Part shown: positions 1-7,195 of the stretch, in pieces
Numbering within the stretch: position 1 is the stretch's first letter
How the letters are laid out: every line of letters starts with the position of its first letter
Notes under the pieces: generated by a model
Databases searched by the model: none
Told to the model about the DNA's origin: nothing
What the model saw: the letters and a program-made list of their open reading frames with translations, nothing else
Position numbers and translations under genes: made by a program
Assembly (NCBI RefSeq): GCF_000744655.1
Contig: NZ_JQMJ01000001.1
Location: 372,001 to 436,000 of the forward strand
Direction: 5' to 3'
DNA length: 64,000 bases
DNA from: Streptacidiphilus rugosus AM-16
GTDB lineage: Bacteria; Actinomycetota; Actinomycetes; Streptomycetales; Streptomycetaceae

Positions 1-2
1 TC

Positions 3-1282
3 TCCTCGATCGCCCTGACGCTGGCGGGGCGAGCGGGCAGCCGGCTCGCCCATGCGCTGGGGACCCCGGCGGCAAAGGACACGCTGTTGCGCCTGCTCAG
101 AGCGTTCCCGGAGGAGCCAGTCGGCCAGGTCCGGGTGCTCGGCGTCGACGATTTCGCCCTGCGGAAGGGCGACTCGTACGCCACGGTCCTGGTCGACCTG
201 GAGCGTCGGCGGCCCGTCGACGTCCTGCCGGGACGCGACGCGGAGCCGCTGGCCGCCTGGCTCCTGGACCACCCCGAGGTGGAGATCATCTGCCGCGACC
301 GGGCCGGAGCCTACGCGGAGGGCGCCCACAGCGGCGCACCGCAGGCGGTGCAGGTCGCCGATGCCTGGCACCTGTGGAAGAACGTCGGCGAGGCGGTCGA
401 GAAGACCGTCGCCGCCCACTACACCTGTGTGCGCGCCGCGTACGAGAAGCCACCCGCCCCCGAAGCCGCCACCGCGCCCACCGGCGACGACAGTCCTCTC
501 GTCGCGTCGATCGGAACGCTGGACGTCTGCGGCCGCGAGCGCCGCCTGGTGGTCCGCACCCGGGAACGGTTCACCCTGGTCCAGGACCTGCTGCGCGAGG
601 GAGCTTCACTCGAGACGATCTGCCGGCAACTCCGACTGGACCGCTCGACCGTCCGCCGCTTCGCCCCCGCGACGAACATCGACGAGCTCCTGGTCAAGGC
701 GGTGAACCGGTCCACGATCCTGGACGCTTACCGGCCCCATCTCCACCAGCGGTGGAACCAGGGCTGCCACGACACCGCCGAACTGCACCGGGAGATCACC
801 GCTCTCGGCTTCTCCGGGAGCGTCCAGACCGTCCGCCGTTACCTGCGCAACCTCACGCCGTCAGCGCCAACCCAAGTGCCCGTACCCGCGCCCCGGCCCC
901 GCCATGTCGTCCGATGGATCATGACCAACCCGGGCAATCTCACCGACGAGGACAGCCTCTCGCTGAAGAAGATCCGCGCCGGCTGTCCCGACTCGACGCG
1001 GCCACCAACCACGTCCGCGATTTCGCCGAGATGATGCGCGACCTGCGCGGCGACCAGCTGCCCCACTGGATGGACCGCGTCGAACACGATCCCCTGCCCG
1101 CGTTCCACTCCCTGGTCAACGGCCTGCGCCGGGACCAGGACGCCGTCGTCGCCGGACTGTCCAGCCCCTGGAGCTCGGGCCAGGTCGAGGGACAGAACAC
1201 GAGAGTGAAGCTCCTCAAGCGCGCCGGATACGGCCGCGCCAACTTCGACCTCCTACGCAAGCGCATCCTGCACCGGACCTGA
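3..1282 (+). pseudogene. ISL3-family transposase, 5'-truncated by window and frameshifted
   Basis: This is the catalytic part of an ISL3-type DDE transposase. The reading frame is already open at position 3, giving a leader that matches the family just before the first catalytic Asp (VLGVDDFALRKG, about 138-173). The second Asp lies in ICRDRAGAYAEGA (about 289-327), and a histidine-bearing VADAWHLWKN motif follows. The frame used to about 985 then continues one base earlier: the normal C-terminus (RLDAATNHVRDFAEMM, then GQVEGQNTRVKLLKRAGYG with the catalytic Glu) is read from about 988 to 1282. A one-base deletion near 980-995 best explains this, so the copy is probably dead. A programmed -1 shift is less likely because no slippery heptamer is visible. 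The gene begins upstream of the window. Confidence 0.85.
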
Positions 1283-1418
1283 GCCCCGATCACAAGATCA
1301 GCGACAGAGCCGAATTACCTGCCGCGAAACCGGCTACTGCTGAGGAAAACGCTGACCGTTCACACCGGGTTCTGTATGACCGGGCCCCCGACCCGTGACG
1401 GCAGCCGCCGCAGCCGCA

Positions 1419-1607
1419 GGGCTGATTCAAAGTCCTGGTGATCTTGCGTCTGGGCTGGTCACGGGATGTTGAGGAGGTCGAGCGGGCGGGTGAAAGGCTC
1501 GTGGGAGACGTGGTGGAGGCCGGCGGCGATGCTGGCGTGGCCGTGGTCTCGGAGGGTGTGGATCGCGAGGTTGCGCAGGGTGACCATGTTCTCCGGGCCG
1601 TGGCCAG
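1419..1607 (-). pseudogene. ISAs1-family transposase, 3'-end remnant
   Basis: On the minus strand this reads GHGPENMVTLRNLAIHTLR followed by HEPFTRPLDLLNIP and a stop at 1459, which is the C-terminus of an ISAs1 (H-repeat) transposase. The stretch 1419-1607 is an almost identical inverted copy of 6970-7160, including the terminal non-coding bases (gggctgattcaaagtcctgg). The upstream part of the transposase is absent: just beyond 1605 the sequence becomes MFS transporter, so the remnant is fused to a broken host gene. Confidence 0.85.
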
Positions 1608-1608
1608 G

Positions 1609-2084
1609 CCGGCCGCGGCCTTGACTTGCCCGGGGTGGACCAGTTCGGCCAGGAATGCCTGTCGGCCGGGAGTGTGCACGGCCGTGACGAGTCCTGTGAG
1701 CAGGGCCAGGGTGTCGATCTGCCACACCCGTGTCCCGCCGCCGAGGGTGAGTGCCGCCAGGGCTGCCGCGAGGAGGGCCAAAAGTGTCTGCGTCCCCATC
1801 AGCAGCGTCCGCTTGGGGAGGCGGTCCGCGAGCGCGCCGCTCGGGAGGGCGATCAGCAGCAGCGGCAGGGACTGCGCCAGCACCGTGATCCCGACGGCCA
1901 GGGTGCTGCCGGTCAGGGTGAGGATCAGCCAGTTCTGGGCGACCAGTTGCATCCAGGTGCCGGTGTTGGACCGCAGCTGTCCGAGGAAGTAGCGGCGGTA
2001 GTTGCGCACGCGGAGCACAGCGAAGGCCCACGGACGGCCGGGTCTGCTCTCGCGTGCGGGTCCGGTGTGGCTCGGTCGGACCAC
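1609..2084 (-). pseudogene. MFS transporter, N-terminal fragment
   Basis: The N-terminal ~158 residues of an MFS efflux protein of the EntS/MFS_3 type start at a GTG (2084). The typical opening AFAVLRVRNYRRYFLGQLRSN is followed by four to five predicted membrane helices and a basic loop (GALADRLPKRTLL) equivalent to the family's conserved loop after helix 2. A full protein should be about 400-430 residues. The reading frame runs into the ISAs1 remnant near 1608, so the rest is missing. It lies 21 bp downstream of the DUF5999 gene on the same strand and may once have been co-transcribed with it. Confidence 0.8.
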
Positions 2085-2105
2085 CTGGGTGGCTTGAACG
2101 TTGCG

Positions 2106-2309
2106 CTACCGGGCGCCGCTGCCCGACAGGGCCAGCCGGCAGGGCGGCGCCACGGTCTTGCCGTCGGGCAGAATCTCGCCGTAGTCGTCAAAGGTGACCA
2201 CGCCGTTGCACAGCAGGCTCCAGCCCTGGTCGGGGTGGAGAGCGATCACCTGCGCGGCGTCGTGGTCAGGGGCGTCCGCAGCGGGACATGTGGGTGAGTG
2301 TTGGCACAT
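2106..2309 (-). CDS. DUF5999 family small protein
   Basis: A 67-residue protein beginning MCQHSPTCPAADAPDHDAA and containing QGWSLLCNGVVTFDDYGEIL. These are the hallmarks of the small DUF5999 proteins common in Streptomyces, usually about 60-70 residues long. Two cysteines near the N-terminus (C2, C8) and one in the LLCNG motif are conserved in the family as I know it. The function is unknown. The start is supported by AGGAAG-like bases just upstream of the ATG (tccttcggatg region read on the minus strand). This looks like an ordinary host gene surviving between IS fragments. Confidence 0.8.
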   Translation of the reverse strand: MCQHSPTCPAADAPDHDAAQVIALHPDQGWSLLCNGVVTFDDYGEILPDGKTVAPPCRLALSGSGAR

Positions 2310-2492
2310 CTGCGGGACTTCCTTCGGATGAATGAATGACCTCTCAGGGCACGGTGCCTCTGCGGCGACGGGTTGTGTGGGGCGAAGAGGCGGGCGAAAG
2401 GGCAGGGATAGGCACCTCCTGTCGCCGGGGTGGGTATCGGGCGCCCCGCGCCCGGTGTGCCCTGGCGTGCCTGTGAGCGAGAATCATGTTCT

Positions 2493-2521
2493 TTGACAAT
2501 AGTTGCCTAGGCAAATACAAA
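2493..2521 (+). promoter_or_regulatory. Putative sigma-70-type promoter with palindromic operator in the spacer
   Basis: TTGACA (2493-2498), a 17-bp spacer and TACAAA (2516-2521) form a good consensus-like promoter pointing at the STAS gene, whose ATG is at 2541. The spacer contains a perfect 12-bp palindrome, TTGCCTAGGCAA (2503-2514), the kind of site bound by MarR-type repressors. Its placement between -35 and -10 would block RNA polymerase. No MarR gene lies within several kb, so the cognate regulator is unknown. The palindrome could also serve the leftward DUF5999/MFS genes about 200 bp away. Confidence 0.5.
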
Positions 2522-2540
2522 GAGGGCTCCACCTGGACCG

Positions 2541-3116
2541 ATGGAGATCGACTTGTGTACTGGCTCCTCCCGCTCTGACCACGACCACCGGCTCCTTTCC
2601 CCTGCGGGCGTCGGCACCGTCTTCTGCATGGACGCCCGCTGCCCGGTCCTGCACGTGTCCGGGGAACTCGACCTCGCCAGCGCTCCGTTGTTCCTCCTGG
2701 CGGTCGATGCGGCCCTGGGCGCGGCCCCTCAGGCGCACGCGCTGGTCCTGGACCTGGAAAAGCTGAGCTTCTGCGACGCGTCCGGGATCGGTGCCCTGAT
2801 CCGGGCGCGACGCGCGGCCGAAGCCGCCGGGGTGTCCCTCCATATCACCCGGCCCACCAGGCGGATGGAGCGGCTGCTCTCCCTGTGTCGGCTGCGCGCG
2901 GCGCTGCCGCTCCATCCGACCCACGATGCGCCGGACGCCTGCCACATAGCATTGCGTGCGGTGCAGCCCACGGTGGAACCCGGAAGGATCCCGGCCTCGA
3001 GGCCTCCGCTCTCCCGGCCGGCCCCGCCATGTGGGGGAGGGGCAAGCGATGGGGCAGCGGCGCAGGGCCTGACGGGAATCCGACTGGCCGGCGCCGGAAG
3101 CGAACCTGGCAGCTGA
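2541..3116 (+). CDS. STAS-domain protein (anti-sigma factor antagonist-like)
   Basis: A protein of 191 residues. A STAS domain spans about residues 29-125: the beta strand CPVLHVSGELDLASAP, then VLDLEKLSFCDASGIGALI. Ser81 in CDASG occupies the position that is phosphorylated in SpoIIAA/BldG-type antagonists. Such proteins release sigma factors by binding a GHKL anti-sigma kinase, but no partner kinase or sigma factor is in the window. The last ~65 residues (Pro/Gly/Ala-rich) do not resemble the fold and may be a degenerate tail. The ribosome-binding site is weak. The gene is about 20 bp downstream of the predicted promoter at 2493-2521. Confidence 0.75.
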   Translation: MEIDLCTGSSRSDHDHRLLSPAGVGTVFCMDARCPVLHVSGELDLASAPLFLLAVDAALGAAPQAHALVLDLEKLSFCDASGIGALIRARRAAEAAGVSLHITRPTRRMERLLSLCRLRAALPLHPTHDAPDACHIALRAVQPTVEPGRIPASRPPLSRPAPPCGGGASDGAAAQGLTGIRLAGAGSEPGS

Positions 3117-3370
3117 CTCCTGTTCACATCCGTTGCCATATCCTCGGCTTGGCCAATTCACCGGAGCGCGGTCAGCCGTGCGCGCCTGCACCCGGCGTAG
3201 TCGGACCAGCACATTCCGTTGTTTGAGGTCGCCGGACACATCTGCGTACCGTCCGGGCGAACAGGCCGATGACCCGGGTGCGGAGCAACCGCGCGTTGAC
3301 TGCGCGCACGAGCGCGGAGGGAAAGAGCGGTGCTTCTCGGGTCGGAGACGCGCAGCAGCGGAGGAACCGT

Positions 3371-4021
3371 ATGCCCCTGGGGAGCGGACGAACGAAGGAA
3401 AAGACGACCGCCGTCACGACAGCACGTGACTTTTCGCGGCGGCGTCGGCGCCGACTGGAGCGCCGCTGCGCTGTCGCGGCTTTCTACCTCTTCTTCGCCG
3501 TGCCGATTTCGACGGCCGCACAAGCCTTCGCTGCCACCATCATTCCGTCCCCCGCGGTGCCCAGGACGGTCTCAGTCGAACTGTCGCATGCCGGCGTGAA
3601 GCACCCGCCGACAAGCCGCCCTTCCATCAAACAACCGACCCGGAAGGCCACGCACACGCGGTCGCCCGCCGCCCATGCCGTCGTCGCCTATCCCGACGAC
3701 CTGCACGGCTGGATCGCCCACGCCAGCGCGATCCTGGCCCGTCACGGCGACTCCGTTCCCCCGGCCGCGGCGGTCGAAGCCCGCGCGATGACGGAGTCCT
3801 CGGGCAATCCGCTGGCGGAGAACCACTGGGATGCGAACCAAGCCCTCTACGGCGGCACTTATGGGTTGATGCAGCTCATTCCCCCTACTTTCGCCGAGTG
3901 GTGCCTGCCCGGCCACAAGAACATCTTGAACCCCGTCGACTCGATCATCGCCTCCGTCCGCTATGCCAACAGCCGCTACGGCTCTTTCACCGTGATCGCC
4001 TACGGCAAGCAGGGTTACTGA
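3371..4021 (+). CDS. Secreted lytic transglycosylase (SLT domain)
   Basis: A protein of 216 residues. An arginine-rich N-terminus (RRRRRRLERR) precedes a hydrophobic segment (AVAAFYLFFAVPISTAAQAFA), i.e. a signal peptide or membrane anchor. After a Pro/Thr-rich linker comes a C-terminal SLT domain with catalytic Glu142 in MTESSGNP, then GLMQLIPPTFAEW and ASVRYANSRYGS. The enzyme would cleave the N-acetylmuramyl-N-acetylglucosamine bond of peptidoglycan outside the membrane, in cell-wall remodelling. The chosen ATG has GCGGAGG six bases upstream; an upstream ATG at 3269 lacks a good site. The domain ends with YGKQGY rather than a longer tail, so it may be slightly shortened. Confidence 0.82.
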   Translation: MPLGSGRTKEKTTAVTTARDFSRRRRRRLERRCAVAAFYLFFAVPISTAAQAFAATIIPSPAVPRTVSVELSHAGVKHPPTSRPSIKQPTRKATHTRSPAAHAVVAYPDDLHGWIAHASAILARHGDSVPPAAAVEARAMTESSGNPLAENHWDANQALYGGTYGLMQLIPPTFAEWCLPGHKNILNPVDSIIASVRYANSRYGSFTVIAYGKQGY

Positions 4022-4129
4022 GCGTCGTGTCGGCGCCCGTCCGGTGGTGGGGGACGGACCGCGACCGTACTCGACGAGCCGGGCCCGCCCAGGCGCTGCG
4101 CGGCGGGGGCCCCGGGCCACGGCGTCATG

Positions 4130-4526
4130 CCGGACCGCACACGGCGAACTGACCTCCCGCTGGTCGCGGCTGACGGCGTAGTGCAGCAGGTCTCCGGCCC
4201 GCGTGCCCTCGGAGCGCCCAGCCGCAGCTTGCCTGCGACCCCAGTGACCGGCAGGTCGACGGGCACACCCAGTACGTAGCGCACCCGCTTGCTCGTGGAG
4301 GAAGGCACGCAGGTGTGGGTCGCGCCCGTAGCCGGAGTCCGCTGCCACGAAGGAGAAGGGCACCTGCGTGGCGAGGGCGTCGGCGAGCATCGTCCCTGCC
4401 AGGGCGGGCTTGGCGGCGAAGGTGACAGAGGGCGGAATCCTGGCCTCGGCCCGGCGCTCGGCGTCGAACGCCGACGACTCGGGCAGGTACAGGCGCCGGT
4501 CGAGGCTCTAGTAGGGCTTGGTCAGG
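4130..4526 (-). pseudogene. IS701-family transposase, central fragment with several frameshifts
   Basis: Read on the minus strand, pieces in different frames give LYLPESSAFDAERRAEAR, KPALAGTMLADALATQVPF, VAADSGYGRDPHLRAFLHE and YVLGVPVDLPVTGV. This is the order seen in the middle of IS701-type transposases. At least two frame changes and an in-frame stop show it is dead. It abuts the left end of an IS5-type copy at 4527. The C-terminal pieces of an IS701 transposase lie at 5416-5549 and 6437-6589, in an order that is not collinear with this fragment, so rearrangement or a second copy is implied. Confidence 0.65.
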
Positions 4527-5415
4527 GAGCCTTTTCAGAGTGGGCACCGATCGGGTGATGTCCCACGTGGCCGCTGACCATCAGAGAACGCCCGGGGCCC
4601 TCGGGGTGTTGAGAGAGGTGCTTGAAGTCTCAACTCATCACCCAGAAGGCCTCGGTGGTCAGATATCCTGCCGCACTCGACCTGCCCCATGCGCTGGTCG
4701 AGTGGGTCACCATGCTGATTGTCACCCGTGAGGGTGACCGCCGGTGCAAGCTCCGCCCGTCCCAGCGCGCCCTGATCGCGCTGGTGTACCTGCGCAAACA
4801 CGACACCCTGGCCCAGCTCGCGGCCGGCTTCGGGATCAGCGTCGGCACCGCCCACGCCTACGTGCATGCGGTCACCGACCTCCTTGCCCGCAGAGCGCCC
4901 GGCCTGACCCAAGCCCTGCGCGAGGAGAGCAGCGAGTACGTGCTCGTCGACGGCACCCTCGCGCCGTGCGACCGGGTCGGCGACGGCCGCGCCGACTACA
5001 GCGGCAAACATCGCCGCCACGGCGTGAACCTGCAGGTCATCACCGGTCCCGGCGGCAACCTGCTCTGGGTCTCCCGCCCGCTGCCGGGCCGCACCCACGA
5101 CCTCACCGCCGCCAGGCGTCACCGCGTCATCGCCACCTGCGCACGGCTGCGGATCCCTGCCCTCGCCGACCTGGCCTACACCGGAGCGGGCCCGGGTGTC
5201 GCCGTCCCGGTGGTCCGCCGCCGACCCAAGCAGGAGCTCACCGCGAAGCAGAAGTCGCTGAACAAGGCCCACGCCCGGCTGCGCTGCCCGGTCGAACGCG
5301 GCGTCGGCACCGTCAAACGCCGGCGAATCTTCCGCCATGCACGCTGCAGCCCAGGCTGGCTCCAGTCAGCGGCCAAGGCCGTCCTCACTCTCGAGAGGCA
5401 ACGCTGAAAAGGCTC
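4527..5415 (+). mobile_element. IS5-type insertion sequence, copy 1 (889 bp)
   Basis: The element is bounded by matching terminal repeats: GAGCCTTTTCAG (4527-4538) and its inverse CTGAAAAGGCTC (5404-5415). It encloses one transposase gene of the DDE_Tnp_4 type. A nearly identical copy lies in the opposite orientation at 5550-6436. The boundaries come directly from comparing the two copies. Confidence 0.8.
4622..5407 (+). CDS. IS5-type (DDE_Tnp_4) transposase, copy 1
   Basis: An intact transposase of up to 261 residues from a TTG at 4622; an alternative start is the ATG at 4711. An N-terminal helix-turn-helix region ([19 protein letters not shown], then [12 protein letters not shown]) precedes the RNase-H-like domain. 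The three acidic residues are in [21 protein letters not shown] and [12 protein letters not shown]. The conserved [15 protein letters not shown] motif is typical of Streptomyces IS5 relatives. This is the only apparently full-length transposase reading frame in the IS cluster, so it could still be active and could act on both copies. Confidence 0.85.
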   Translation: MKSQLITQKASVVRYPAALDLPHALVEWVTMLIVTREGDRRCKLRPSQRALIALVYLRKHDTLAQLAAGFGISVGTAHAYVHAVTDLLARRAPGLTQALREESSEYVLVDGTLAPCDRVGDGRADYSGKHRRHGVNLQVITGPGGNLLWVSRPLPGRTHDLTAARRHRVIATCARLRIPALADLAYTGAGPGVAVPVVRRRPKQELTAKQKSLNKAHARLRCPVERGVGTVKRRRIFRHARCSPGWLQSAAKAVLTLERQR

Positions 5416-5549
5416 AGGTTTGTATGGGTGTGGGGATGTCGCGGTGGCAGGTGGGGCAGGCGCCGGCCCAGGTGGCGAGGAGTAACTGCAGCTCGCGGGC
5501 GACTTGGTAGAGGCTCAGGCCGGCGCCGCGTCTTTTGGGGCGGTGGTCA
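5416..5549 (-). pseudogene. IS701-family transposase, extreme C-terminus
   Basis: The 134 bp between the two IS5 copies read on the minus strand as RPKRRGAGLSLYQVARELQ, LLLATWAGACPTCHRDIP and a stop. This is the usual end of IS701-type transposases. The preceding part of the same protein (REMKQALGLAHFQGRTF ... CTLRR) is at 6437-6589. IS5 copy 2 therefore inserted into this IS701 gene and split it. Confidence 0.7.
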
Positions 5550-6436
5550 GAGCGTTTTCAGCGTTGCCTCTCCAGGGTGAGCACCGCCTTGGCTGCTGAC
5601 GCGAGTCGGCTGGGGCTGCAGCGGGCATGGCGGAAGATTCGCCAGCGCTTGAGGGTCGCGACGCCTCGTTCGACCGGGCAGCGGAGCCGGGCGTGGCCCT
5701 TGTTCAGCGACTTCTGCTTCGCGGTGAGCTCCTGCTTGGGTCGGCGGCGGACCGGGACGGCGACACCCGGGCCCGCTCCGGTGTAGGCCAGGTCGGCGAG
5801 GGCAGGGATCCGCAGCCGTGCGCAGGTGGCGATGACGCGGTGACGCCTGGCGGCGGTGAGGTCGTGGGTGCGGCCCGGCAGCGGGCGGGAGACCCAGAGC
5901 AGGTTGCCGCCGGGACCGGTGATGACCTGCAGGTTCACGCCGTGGCGGCGGTGTTTTCCGCTGTAGTCGGCGCGGCCGTCGCCGACCCGGTCGCGCGGTG
6001 CGAGGGTGCCGTCGACCAGCACGTACTCCTCATTGGCCTCGCGTAGTGCCCGGGTCAGACCCGGCGCCCGGTGGGCGAGGAGGTCGGTGACCTGATGCAC
6101 GTAGGCGTGGGCGGTGCCGACGCTGATCCCGAAGCCGGCCGCGAGCTGGGCCAGGGTGTCGTGTTTGCGCAGGTACACCAGCGCGATCAGGGCTCGCTGG
6201 GACGGGCGGAGCTTGCACCGGCGGTGACCCTCACGGGTGACAATCAGCATGGGTGACCCACTCGACGATCGCATGGGGCAGGTCGAGTGCGGCAGGATAT
6301 GTGACCGACGAGGCCCTCTGGGTGATGAGTTGAGACTTCAAGCACCTCTCTCAACACCCCGAGGACCTCGGGCGTTCTCCTGCGGTCAGCGGTGCCGGGA
6401 GACATCACCCGATCGGTGCCCACTCTGAAAAGGCTC
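5550..6436 (-). mobile_element. IS5-type insertion sequence, copy 2 (inverted, 887 bp)
   Basis: A second copy of the element at 4527-5415, in opposite orientation and 134 bp away. The outer end CTGAAAAGGCTC (6425-6436) is perfect. The inner end GAGCGTTTTCAG (5550-5561) has one mismatch to the other ends. It is inserted within an IS701-type transposase gene, whose halves lie on both sides. Confidence 0.8.
5558..6274 (-). pseudogene. IS5-type transposase, copy 2, frameshifted N-terminus
   Basis: It carries the same protein as copy 1 from [18 protein letters not shown] onward, with all three acidic motifs ([32 protein letters not shown]). Compared with copy 1 there is one extra C just before the ATG of MLIV (near 6251: cacccatg versus caccatg). 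The upstream residues found in copy 1 are therefore in another frame. If translation naturally starts at MLIV the gene may still work; if it starts at the upstream TTG it is broken. Confidence 0.75.
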
Positions 6437-6589
6437 AGTCTGCGCAGGGTGCAGAAGGCGTGGGCGAGGGAGACCAGGGTGACGTGGTGGTGCCAGCCGT
6501 TGAATGTGCGGCCCTGGAAGTGGGCCAGGCCCAGGGCCTGTTTCATCTCGCGGTAGTCGTGCTCGATCTGCCAGGAGAAGAAGGCCCAT
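6437..6589 (-). pseudogene. IS701-family transposase, C-terminal part
   Basis: The minus strand reads SWQIEHDYREMKQALGL, FQGRTFNGWHHHVTLVSLA and HAFCTLRRLS, the acidic-residue-bearing C-terminal block of IS701-type transposases. It continues across IS5 copy 2 into 5416-5549. Upstream (above 6590) it stops abruptly at the junction with a plus-strand ISAs1 fragment. Confidence 0.75.
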
Positions 6590-7160
6590 CACGTGCTCGT
6601 GGTCAAGGCCAACCTGCCCGCTGTGCACCGCACGCTGCGGCAACCGCCCTGGAGGGAGGTCGCCGCCCGGCACCACCGGCGCGGCACCGGGCATGGTCGC
6701 CGCGAGACCCGGGTGACCCGCATGCTCACCGTCACCGACCTCGGCCCGGACCTCCCCCGCGCCGTCCAGGCCGCGAAGATCACCCGCCACCGCGCCGACC
6801 TCAAGACCGGGAAGCGAACCCGGCAGACCCTCTACGCGCTCACCGACCTGCCCCACCAGCAGGCCTCACCGCAGCGGATCGGAGAGCTGGCCCGTTCGCA
6901 ACGGACCACCGAGAACCGGCTCCACGTCGTCCGCGACACCGCCTTCGGCGAGGACGCCTCCAAGATCCGCACCGGCCACGGCCCCGAGAACATGGCCACC
7001 CTGCGCAACCTCGCGATCCACACCCTCCGAGACCACGGCCACGCCGGCATCGCCGCCGGCCTCCACCACATCTCCCACGAGCCCTTCACCCGCCCGCTCG
7101 ACCTCCTCAACATCCCGTGACCAGCCCAGACGCAAGATCACCAGGACTTTGAATCAGCCC
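6590..7160 (+). pseudogene. ISAs1-family transposase, C-terminal half
   Basis: An open frame from 6593 to 7120 gives HVLVVKANLPAVHRTLR, TGKRTRQTLYALTDLP, then ENRLHVVRDTAFGEDASK and the usual end PLDLLNIP. This is an ISAs1/H-repeat transposase lacking its N-terminal half, including the first catalytic Asp. The right IS end reaches about 7160 (caccaggactttgaatcagccc). The last ~190 bp are repeated inverted at 1419-1607, so both remnants have their IS ends facing outward around the 1.4-7.2 kb interval. Confidence 0.85.
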
Positions 7161-7195
7161 CGGCTCCACGCAGCGACAGTTGCAACAAACTCCGA

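Noticed and set aside
3572-4390. Continuous minus-strand frame overlapping the lytic transglycosylase
   Set aside because: Only its first part (above about 4260) matches IS701; the rest is antisense to the SLT domain.
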